Shown one piece after another: positions 29,201 to 37,794 of a stretch of DNA of 64,000 bases (position 1 is the first letter of the stretch; every line of letters starts with the position of its first letter). The notes under the pieces were generated by a model. The model saw only the letters and a program-made list of their open reading frames with translations, did not search any database and was not told the DNA's origin. The DNA comes from Planctomycetota bacterium (lineage in GTDB: Bacteria > Planctomycetota > Planctomycetia > JALXBF01): assembly GCA_026991575.1 (NCBI GenBank), contig JALXBF010000033.1, forward strand, positions 1 to 64,000. The letters are read 5' to 3'. Position numbers and translations under genes: made by a program.

Positions 29201-30101
29201 CGTCGCGGATCCGCTGCACGTACTCTCGGATCACGGGGTTCAGATAGGCGTCGACGACTGTTGTGTCGCCTCGTGCCACGAACTTGGGCAGCCTGCTGAT
29301 TTCCGTTGAGCGGGAGACGAAGCGGAAGCCGATCTGGCGCGCCAACCGCTCGAGCTGCAGCTCGTGGTCCGGGTTCCGGTAGGCGTTGACCAGGCAAATC
29401 GCCAGACTCGTGATTCCTCGAGCTGCCACCTGCCTGAGCTTCGCTTCGGCGTCGGCCAGATCCAGTGGCTGGACGACTGTCCCGTCGGCTGCCACCCTTT
29501 CGTGGACCTCTACCACTTCCCGGTACAGCGGCTCAGGCTTGCGGATGTTGAGTTCGAACAGCTCCGGGCGGTTCTGGTAGGCAATGACCAGGCCGTCGGC
29601 GAATCCTTCGGTGGTGACCAGCGCCGTTGGCGCGCCGGTCCGTTCCAGCAGGGCGTTCGTACCGCGGGTTGTCCCCAGCCTCACCTCAATCGGCCCGGTC
29701 GGCCGATCCAACGGCAGGCCAAGCAGCCAGCGGACACCGAGCACGGGCGCCTCCTGGCCACAGGTTAGTTCGTACGGTGTCCCTGCTTCCGGGGGGGCGC
29801 CCAACGGGGGATCAATGACCAATGTGCCGGTTGACGGTTCGAAGCGGACCACCTGGTGTTCGGAGCTGACCGAGCCATCGCGCGCCAGCAGACGCAGGCG
29901 GAAGCCGCGGAAGAAGTCGTCTGGATCCGACTGACGCACTGGATCGCGGATCTCCCGCTCCGTCGATCCGTCGTGTACCGCCCCTCGGTAGGCGCCGGAG
30001 CTGAGCAGCTTGTGCGTCTTCAGTGTGCCGTCGGGCCAGCGGGCGATGCAGTCCGTGAACGTGCCACCCACGTCGATCCAGAATTGCACGGGCTTGCTCA
30101 C
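26178..30101 (-). CDS. Hydantoinase/oxoprolinase, fused HyuA-HyuB (5-oxoprolinase-like)
   Basis: [14 protein letters not shown]...; [22 protein letters not shown]; second half [62 protein letters not shown]. Confidence 0.95.
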   Translation of the reverse strand: [1307 protein letters not shown]

Positions 30102-30513
30102 CGTCGGACCTCCGAAGCGCCAGGCCGCAGACCACTATTCTAGCGCCGACCGATCCCGGCCCCCGTCCTCGAGCCCCTCAACCGGGGTCGAGCCCGACTC
30201 GGCTATCCCGCGACGCCACTGCAAGGCATCGTCTCGATTGGCCCCAATCTGGTTTGGCCGATCGCCCGCAATTAGCCCGCATCCGGGCTTGCCTGGACCA
30301 AAGCGCAGTCGCGGCTGGCTGCGCACTGCCGAGACCGGGGGGAGCGTTTCCGCTATTCGAGCACGCCGGGGGAGCTGGCTCGCTGGCAGGTGATTCGGCT
30401 GGAGGGTCCCTGCCAGCACACCGCGCCCGCCAACGGTGCGGTCCGTGCCGAGGCGGTGAGCCACAGCCTGGGATCCGCTCTGCCACCTGCTCCAACTGCC
30501 GAATGGGGATGCG

Positions 30514-33210
30514 ATGGCACCCGTATCATCGAACGTAACCCGGCTCCAGCGGGAATCGCGGAAGCAGATGGCCAGGAAACGACAAGGAAAACGCGCGAGA
30601 AGACGAGCTCCAGGACCATCCACGCCACGCATCATGGACCTGGTCCTGTGGGCTGCTTTTCTTGTGTGGACCTTTTCACTGGGCTGTTTCCTGAACCGTG
30701 ACATGGACATCTGGTGGCACCTGCGCGCCGGGCGGGACATCGTGGCCACCGGTGAGGTGCCTCGGGTAGACCGGTACACGTTCTCGGCTCAAGGGGCGCC
30801 GTGGATCGATCTGCACTGGCTGTTCCAGCTGGCCGTGTACCATCTCTACGAGCGGGGGGGAAGTCGACTCTTGACCCTGGCCGCCGCGGCGTGCGGGACG
30901 TTGGCCGTTGCGATCGGCACGGTCGGGCTCAGGATTCCGCACCGGTGGGGACTGACGCTGGCGTGCTGGGCACCGGCGGTGCTGTTGATGAGCGGCCGGT
31001 TCTATGTGCGGCCGGAAATCGTGACGCTTGTCCTGCTCAGCGTAACCACTGCCGCGGCCCGAGCGTTCCAGGACCGCCCGTTGCTGATCTGGTGGCTGGT
31101 TCCCATGCAACTTCTCTGGGTCAATACCCAGGGGCTGTTCGTGCTCGGCTATGTGGTGGTCGGCGCGTTTGTCGGGGAGCTGCTGCTGCGACGCTTCTTC
31201 GGCCACACCGTTCGGATTGGCTGGCCGTTCTGGCTTGGGGTGGCTGCGTTTCTCTGCGTGGCTTTGGTGAATCCCTACGGCTGGCGCGGCGCGGTGTTCC
31301 CGTTCGTGCTTTTTCGGAAACTGGGCAGCGAGCATGCGTTCTACGGGCAACACATCGCGGAGCTGATGAGCATCCCGCGCTTCATCGAGCGGAACGGACT
31401 GCGGAACCCATACCTGCTCTTGCACCTGGCTCTGATCGCGGTCGGTTCGGCCAGCTTCCTCCTGCCGCTTGTCCGGCGCCGCTTTTCCCCCGCGCTGTTG
31501 GTGATCTGGATCGGCTTCGTGTGGATCGGCTTGCGGGCGACGCGCAACAGCGGTCTGTTTGCCTTCATGGCAGGGGCCGTGATCGTTTCCAATCTCAGGC
31601 TGTTCTTCCTGGACAGAGCACCGGGCCGAATTCGGGGGCGTCTGGCCGGCCGCCTGGCCGGAGTGGTGCTCTGTCTCGTGGGCACCGCTGTCGTGCTGTC
31701 CGGGACGTGGTACCGGTGGGCTGGAGAAGGCAGGCTGGTGGGGCTGGGCGAGCACCCGTTCTGGCACGCGCACGCGGCTGCGCGCGTGGCGGCTGACCCC
31801 AGACTGCCTCCTTACGTATTCGCATACCACGAGGGACAAGCCGCGCTGGTGGAGTTCTACATGGGCCAGGAGAAACGGGTCTGGTGCGACCCGCGCCTCG
31901 AGGTCGTGCCCAGGCAGGCTTTAGAGGAGTATTACGAAGCGGTTGATCTGATGCGGACCGGCGCGCCGGGCTGGCGCGGACGACTGGCCCGACTGCCCTC
32001 CCCGTTGGCGATCTTGCTGGACCATGAGGGGGCAGTGGAGGCAGAGGCGACGTTGTTGGCCGCCCCGGAGTGGCAGTGTGTGCACTACGGGGACGTCGCA
32101 GGCGTGTACGTGCGCGGACGGTTTCCAGGATTTCCGCCGGTCAATTTCCCGGGAAGGTACTTCCGATTGGATCAGGCGGTGCCGCCTGCGAGATGGCCTC
32201 CGGGGGAGCTGAAGCGGGCCGAGTGGTACGTGCGACTGGGCAAAGCACTGCTGGCTCGACCGGCCGCTCCGCCGGACGTTACGCTGGCCGTCTTGCTCAC
32301 TGCTTACCGATGTGGACAACGCTACCGGCAATACGATCCGCTCGACCTGGCGGGGGACCGCGTCCTGGGCATGGCAGCGCTTCAGTTGTGGTTGGTCCTC
32401 TCGGGAACGGATCAGCCGTTGAAGTCGCCGGCGGATGCGGGCCTGTTGCTTGAGCTGGTCGTGGCTCGCCAGCACCTGGGCCGTGTTCTTCAGCTACGGC
32501 CCACGGATTTCGTGGGATTGGCTTACCAGTTTCACACGCTGCGGTTGCTCGGCGACCGGGCAGCCGCGCTGGAAGTGGCCGCTCGATTGGAGCAGCTGGA
32601 GCCGCGCACTGCGCAGGAGCAGGCGCTGCTACCGGTCTTTCGCAAGGAAGCTGAGAAGCTACGGCGTGCTCGAGCCGTGCCTGACCGAGCCCCTGCGAAC
32701 CTTTCCGAACTCGAAGCGGTGACCCGCGAGCTGGTTCGCGCCGGCGATTACGGTCGCGCGTTGGCGGTATTGGAGCGGTATGCGGAGGTGAAAGAGCTGG
32801 ACGTTGACCGAGCGGTGCTGCCATGGGAACTGGCTGATCTATGGGGCTGGCTGTACTTTGTGCGGGGACAGCAGGGGCAGGCACGCCGTGTGTGGCTTGC
32901 ACACACGCCCGTGGCGCCGGCGGGGGAGTTGGCGGTCAGGCTCGGCTACAGCTGGCTGGCGCAGGGGGAGCCTCAGGCGGCCAGCGATCGCTTTATCGAA
33001 GCATTGCAGGTGGCACGCGGCTGGCCAGCGGCCGTTGTAGGTCGGGTGCTGTGCCACGTCTACAGGGGGGAGCTCCCGGAAGCGGTTGACGCGCTGGCCG
33101 TCGCGCGCGCCGACGGCGGGGAGTACGGCTACCGGCTGGAGCTTCTTCGCAGGCTGGTTCGCGCTGCACAGGAGGCATCGGACGGGAGACGGGCCGGTGA
33201 CGGTTCCTAA
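30514..33210 (+). CDS. Large multi-TM membrane protein with C-terminal TPR-like region
   Basis: FLNRDMDIWWHLRAGRDIVATGEVPRVDRYTFSAQGAPWIDLHWLFQL, about 10 TM helices, then helical repeats. Start uncertain (30514, 30568 or 30634). Confidence 0.75.
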   Translation: MAPVSSNVTRLQRESRKQMARKRQGKRARRRAPGPSTPRIMDLVLWAAFLVWTFSLGCFLNRDMDIWWHLRAGRDIVATGEVPRVDRYTFSAQGAPWIDLHWLFQLAVYHLYERGGSRLLTLAAAACGTLAVAIGTVGLRIPHRWGLTLACWAPAVLLMSGRFYVRPEIVTLVLLSVTTAAARAFQDRPLLIWWLVPMQLLWVNTQGLFVLGYVVVGAFVGELLLRRFFGHTVRIGWPFWLGVAAFLCVALVNPYGWRGAVFPFVLFRKLGSEHAFYGQHIAELMSIPRFIERNGLRNPYLLLHLALIAVGSASFLLPLVRRRFSPALLVIWIGFVWIGLRATRNSGLFAFMAGAVIVSNLRLFFLDRAPGRIRGRLAGRLAGVVLCLVGTAVVLSGTWYRWAGEGRLVGLGEHPFWHAHAAARVAADPRLPPYVFAYHEGQAALVEFYMGQEKRVWCDPRLEVVPRQALEEYYEAVDLMRTGAPGWRGRLARLPSPLAILLDHEGAVEAEATLLAAPEWQCVHYGDVAGVYVRGRFPGFPPVNFPGRYFRLDQAVPPARWPPGELKRAEWYVRLGKALLARPAAPPDVTLAVLLTAYRCGQRYRQYDPLDLAGDRVLGMAALQLWLVLSGTDQPLKSPADAGLLLELVVARQHLGRVLQLRPTDFVGLAYQFHTLRLLGDRAAALEVAARLEQLEPRTAQEQALLPVFRKEAEKLRRARAVPDRAPANLSELEAVTRELVRAGDYGRALAVLERYAEVKELDVDRAVLPWELADLWGWLYFVRGQQGQARRVWLAHTPVAPAGELAVRLGYSWLAQGEPQAASDRFIEALQVARGWPAAVVGRVLCHVYRGELPEAVDALAVARADGGEYGYRLELLRRLVRAAQEASDGRRAGDGS

Positions 33211-33251
33211 CGTGCCCTAATCCCCCGGAGGCGATCGCGCACCTGGTCCCG

Positions 33252-34220
33252 TTGCCGTGGTTGCAGCCGGTTGCGCGGCCGCATAGGATTGGTGGTCAGT
33301 TGGGGCCGGGCACGGCGGTGGCCCGGTGGCTCGTCCAGGTTACGACGGCGTCCTGTGCGTACCACTCAGGGAGTCATGCGGTGGCGACGACATTGAGCGA
33401 CACGAAACGGCAGGAGCTGGAGGCCATCGCGAAGCGGATTCGGCGACACATCATCGCCAGTACGACCAAGGCCGGTTCCGGACATCCAAGTAGTTCGTTG
33501 TCGGCGGTCGAGATCGCCGTGACGCTGTTCTTTGGGGGCGTGATGCGGTACCGGCCGCAGGAACCGGGCTGGCCTGACCGTGACCGTTTCATCTTGAGTA
33601 AAGGGCACGCCGCACCGCTGCTGTATGCTGTGCTGGCCGAGGCGGGATATTTCCCGGTCGAGGAGCTTCAGACGCTGCGTCGCATTGGCAGCCCGCTGGA
33701 GGGCCACCCGAATCGGAAGCGGCTGCCCGCTGTGGAAGCTTCCACGGGCTCGCTGGGGCAGGGGTTGTCCATCGGGCTCGGCCACGCGCTGGCCGCGCGC
33801 CTAGATGGCCGTGACTACCGGGTGTACGTGCTGCTGGGGGACGGTGAGATCGACGAAGGCCAGGTCTGGGAGGCGGCCGCGGCAGCGCGCAAGTACCAGG
33901 TCAGCAACCTGATCGCGATCATCGATCACAACGGCTACCAGCAAACCGGGCCAACCAGCGAGGTCCTGGATATGGAGCCGATTGCGGAGAAGTGGCGCAC
34001 GTTCGGCTGGGACGTCCAGGAGATCGATGGACACGACCTCGATGCGCTCGCCGCTGCGTTTGCGCACGCGACGGCGGCAGAGGCACCGTCGGTCATCGTG
34101 GCGCGGACCGTTAAGGGCAAGGGCATCGAGTCGGTGCTGAAGGAACTGAAAGACGAGAACATGCACGGCAAACCTCTGCCGGAGGAGGCGGCCCAGAAGG
34201 CTTTAGCCCTGCTTTCCTGA
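33252..34220 (+). CDS. Transketolase, N-terminal (TPP-binding) subunit
   Basis: KAGSGHPSSSLSAVEIAVTLFF, DRFILSKGHAAPLLYAVLAEAG, STGSLGQGLSIGLGHALAARL, GDGEIDEGQVWEAAAAA. True start likely about 33381. Confidence 0.93.
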   Translation: MPWLQPVARPHRIGGQLGPGTAVARWLVQVTTASCAYHSGSHAVATTLSDTKRQELEAIAKRIRRHIIASTTKAGSGHPSSSLSAVEIAVTLFFGGVMRYRPQEPGWPDRDRFILSKGHAAPLLYAVLAEAGYFPVEELQTLRRIGSPLEGHPNRKRLPAVEASTGSLGQGLSIGLGHALAARLDGRDYRVYVLLGDGEIDEGQVWEAAAAARKYQVSNLIAIIDHNGYQQTGPTSEVLDMEPIAEKWRTFGWDVQEIDGHDLDALAAAFAHATAAEAPSVIVARTVKGKGIESVLKELKDENMHGKPLPEEAAQKALALLS

Positions 34221-34259
34221 CCAGGAATCAGCCAGGCAATTAAGCGACCGGAGTACACG

Positions 34260-35216
34260 ATGAAGATCGGAGCGCGGATCGGGCTGAGTCTGGGTAAGGC
34301 GACCCGCGATGCGTTCGGCCTGGCTCTAGCCGAGTTGGGCCGTGAGTATCCGGATATCGTGGTTATTGACGGCGACGTACACAACTCCACCCGCACCGAA
34401 TACTTTGCCCGCGAATTCCCCGATCGCTTCTTCAACGTGGGCATTGCTGAGTCGAACATGGTCGGCATCGCGTCGGGACTGGCGGCCTGTGGTAAGCGGC
34501 CCGTCGTGGCCAGCTTCGCGGCCTTCATCTTGTGCAACGCGTTTGATCAGCTGCGCATGGGGGTCGCCTTTCCGGAATTGCCCGTGAAGGTCGTCGGTTC
34601 GCACGCGGGCATTTCAATTGGCGAGGACGGTCCGAGCCAGATGGGAATCGAGGACGTGGCACTTGCCTGCGCCCTGGGCGGCTTCGCCGTGGTCGTGCCC
34701 GCGGACGAACCGAGCACGCGTGCCGCCACACGTGCGATGATCGAACATCCCGGTCCAGTCTATCTGCGGGTTGGCCGGCCGAAGGTGCCGGTCGTGTACA
34801 CGGATGGGTGTGAATTCCAGATCGGTCGCGCGAATGAGCTGCGCGATGGAACGGACGTAACGTTGATCGCGAACGGGTTGATGGTCGCGGCCGCGCTGGA
34901 GGCAGCGTACCTGCTCGAGCAGGAGGACATCAGCGCGCGTGTGGTCGACATGCACACGGTCAAGCCGATTGATGTGGCGGCGATCCAGGCGGCTGCGGAG
35001 GAAACGGGCGGGATCGTCGTCTGCGAGGAGCACCTCCATTACGGTGGTCTCGGGGCAGCGGTTGCGCAGACGGTGGCGGAGACCAGTCCGTGCCGGATGG
35101 CGTTCGTCAATCTGGGCGACCGGTATGCGGAATCCGGAACGCCGGACGAGTTGCTGGAGGCTTATGGCTTGACGGCTGAGGCCATCGTTGCCGCTGCCCG
35201 CCGCGTGCTGGAATGA
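34260..35216 (+). CDS. Transketolase, C-terminal subunit
   Basis: IVVIDGDVHNSTRTEYFAREFPDRFFNVGIAESNMVGIASGLA, SHAGISIGEDGPSQMGIEDVAL, VDMHTVKPID. Confidence 0.93.
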   Translation: MKIGARIGLSLGKATRDAFGLALAELGREYPDIVVIDGDVHNSTRTEYFAREFPDRFFNVGIAESNMVGIASGLAACGKRPVVASFAAFILCNAFDQLRMGVAFPELPVKVVGSHAGISIGEDGPSQMGIEDVALACALGGFAVVVPADEPSTRAATRAMIEHPGPVYLRVGRPKVPVVYTDGCEFQIGRANELRDGTDVTLIANGLMVAAALEAAYLLEQEDISARVVDMHTVKPIDVAAIQAAAEETGGIVVCEEHLHYGGLGAAVAQTVAETSPCRMAFVNLGDRYAESGTPDELLEAYGLTAEAIVAAARRVLE

Positions 35217-35427
35217 GTCTGCTGGCCAGACGTCGGTTCTGCGCAAACACGTGCGTGGGGTCAGCAGGGCGTCTCGGGTAGTCTATTCTGCGTGTGCAGA
35301 TCGTGGAGAGCCCTGGGCATTGAGGTGATCTGACCGGATCAGGCGGACCGCCGGCTGCATGGGCGCGATCGGATCGACTGGCGACTCAATTCTTTGAGCC
35401 GGGGCGCGGCCCTGTGCGCGTGAAAAG

Positions 35428-36150
35428 GTGGCGCGGGCTATGCCTAGAAGACTCTGGTTGGCAGAGCTTGTGAACGCTCTGGAGGGGGGACTGTATCTGA
35501 CATCGCTGTGCTTCTTGCTATCGCTGTGCGTCAAGTTACTCTTTGGCGGCATGTTCGGGTCTGTGCCTCTAGCCACGGCGTCTACCGTCCAAAGCCCGAT
35601 CGCAATCGCACTCGGATTCCTGTTGTGGTGGCTTCTGCTGGTGCAAAGGTCGCCACGGCCTACGGGCGTGGGGCGTGCAACGCTTGGCTGGCTGCTCTGG
35701 ACAAGCGGGTCGATTCTGGCCGGTGTGGGTCCGGGCATCACTTCGGAGCCGACGCTCTCGGAACTCCTGCTTGCGACAGTGTGGTACTGTGGCATGTTCG
35801 GGGGGTGGGGTGGTGTCTGTTTCCGCGTCGCGTTCGGGCCGGGTAGCTGGAGGCAATGGCTGTGTTGCGCCGCCTGGGTTACTGTCCGTTGGGCTGTCAG
35901 CATATTGAGCGTCATCCTGGGCGGGTTCCCATTCGCGGCAGCACACCCGCTTGTTACCGGATCCTTCATGGCTCTTTCCGGTTTCACCTGGTCGGTGGCG
36001 GTTGTGCTGTGGTGTCAGGACCACAGGGCGGCCGACGACGGGAGTCGGTTCGTCAGTTTCCGAACTTCGGGGAAATCGAGTCGGTATGTCATGGGTACGG
36101 TGAGCGTTCTGCTGATTGTGTTCGCCCTCCGAGGTCTGCGCGGGCTCTGA
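35428..36150 (+). CDS. Hypothetical multi-TM membrane protein
   Basis: Several hydrophobic helices, no recognisable family. Confidence 0.55.
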   Translation: MARAMPRRLWLAELVNALEGGLYLTSLCFLLSLCVKLLFGGMFGSVPLATASTVQSPIAIALGFLLWWLLLVQRSPRPTGVGRATLGWLLWTSGSILAGVGPGITSEPTLSELLLATVWYCGMFGGWGGVCFRVAFGPGSWRQWLCCAAWVTVRWAVSILSVILGGFPFAAAHPLVTGSFMALSGFTWSVAVVLWCQDHRAADDGSRFVSFRTSGKSSRYVMGTVSVLLIVFALRGLRGL

Positions 36151-36216
36151 GCCAGCCGCTGCCCGTTACCGGGCGAGCGTCGTCCGGTCGAATCCTTCTC
36201 GGGGTGTGGACTTCAC

Positions 36217-37719
36217 TCAAAGCTTCGGCCACCAGTGCGCCGGGCCAGTTTGGACGGCGGCAGAAGCGTATGCGACGATCGCGAGCGATACCGCCAACAG
36301 GCGTTCGCCGCGCGCGCGGGCCGCAAGACCGCTCACTGCCACGGCAGTTCCGCAGACGATCGCGGGTAGCACTAGTCGCTCGCTGCTCGCGATCGGCGTA
36401 TACCAACCAAACAGCACCAGGCCACAAACGACCGTCGCGCCGATGCTTCCCCGTACCCAGCCGCCGCAGTACCAGGTCAAGTAGAACGCGGCCAGGCCAA
36501 ACACGGCGCTGCCGAGCAGCAGCCGCACGGCGGTCGGCCCTGGAGGCCCGCTTCCGCGCGCGATGATGAAGCACTCCCACACGATCCCGCGTGCGATGCG
36601 TCGGCACACCCCCTGCCAACCGTGCCGTTCAACGAAACTTCGGGCAGCGCCGAGCAGGCCAGTCGGCTGCTCGATCTGTCCGTCCTCGAACGTGTCGGCG
36701 AACAGGAAGCGAGCGTTGTAGTTGTGTAGCGGGTTACCGTAGACGACCGCATTGCGGACCAGCAGGGGGGATGCGATCGTGGTCCAGGTGACCAGCATCA
36801 GGAGAAAGGCGGAGGTGCTCTCAGCGCGGCGTTTCCGCTGCAGTGCCAGCGCTACGAGCGGCAGGGTGCACCAGAGAAGCCCGGTTGCTTTGGCCATATA
36901 TGCCAGCGCGGCCGCGGCCGCGGCCACAGTGGACCACGCCAAGAAGTCCCTGAATGGCACGCTGTCGGCTGCTCGTAACGCGGCGTACCAGGACCAGAGG
37001 ACGCAGCACGCGAGCGTCCCGTCGGCCAGCACGCTGACGGATGCCCTAAGCACGGCAGCGGTGCAGGCGGCGTACAGGACACCGACAGCGGCAGCTGTAG
37101 CCGAGAGCGTAAGTCGGCAGGTCAGGGCGTACGCGGCCACGAGCGCCAGCGCTGTCGCGGCAACGGAGACCGCCGCGGCCCGGTGCCGCGTTCCGCCAAC
37201 TGCGTACACGGCCAGCGGGTAGAGCGGATGTCGGTTGGCCTCGCGCCACTGTCCTGAGTAAAGATCGGCCAACAATTGCAGCACGCCGCCACGTTCTCCG
37301 ATCGAACGGGCCAGCGCGAGAAAGTGCACTTCGTCGGCGGACAGATCCTTCGCCGTCTGCGCCTGTGCCACGAACGCGGCCACCAGGGGCAGGGCGGCCA
37401 GCCAGGCAAGCCGCGTGGCGCTACGGGCGGTCTCACCGTGCGGCTGTGTCCGGGGAGCCAGCACGGTGATACAGCGGATCAGACGGTTGCGCGGTAGCAG
37501 GGCCAGCGCTGCACCGCATCCAGCGACGGCGCATGCAGCTACCAGTGCGATGAGCGCCTGGGTGGAGAGGTGACCGACTAGCGGTCGGGCGCTTTGGTGC
37601 TCGGTGAGCAGTTCGACGACGGCGTAGCCGGCCACGAGCGCAATGGCAGCAGCCAGCCAGCGCCAGCGGCGCGGACCTAGCGCGTCGGTGTCGAAATTGC
37701 CCTTTGCATACGGGTCCAT
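36217..37719 (-). CDS. Glycosyltransferase family 39-like multi-TM protein
   Basis: LSADEVHFLALARSIGERGGVLQLLADLYSGQWREANRHPLYPLAVY, many TM helices; divergent from the 37795 kinase. Confidence 0.7.
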   Translation of the reverse strand: MDPYAKGNFDTDALGPRRWRWLAAAIALVAGYAVVELLTEHQSARPLVGHLSTQALIALVAACAVAGCGAALALLPRNRLIRCITVLAPRTQPHGETARSATRLAWLAALPLVAAFVAQAQTAKDLSADEVHFLALARSIGERGGVLQLLADLYSGQWREANRHPLYPLAVYAVGGTRHRAAAVSVAATALALVAAYALTCRLTLSATAAAVGVLYAACTAAVLRASVSVLADGTLACCVLWSWYAALRAADSVPFRDFLAWSTVAAAAAALAYMAKATGLLWCTLPLVALALQRKRRAESTSAFLLMLVTWTTIASPLLVRNAVVYGNPLHNYNARFLFADTFEDGQIEQPTGLLGAARSFVERHGWQGVCRRIARGIVWECFIIARGSGPPGPTAVRLLLGSAVFGLAAFYLTWYCGGWVRGSIGATVVCGLVLFGWYTPIASSERLVLPAIVCGTAVAVSGLAARARGERLLAVSLAIVAYASAAVQTGPAHWWPKL

Positions 37720-37794
37720 TTCTGGTACGAAGGTGGACGCTACAGGCTACATTCCACTGTACCGTGGTCGAACGAAGCGGGTCAGGTAGGCCCC

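Noticed and set aside
30676-31839. 387-aa minus-strand ORF
   Set aside because: Antisense of the 30514..33210 membrane protein; Q/P/R-rich shadow composition.
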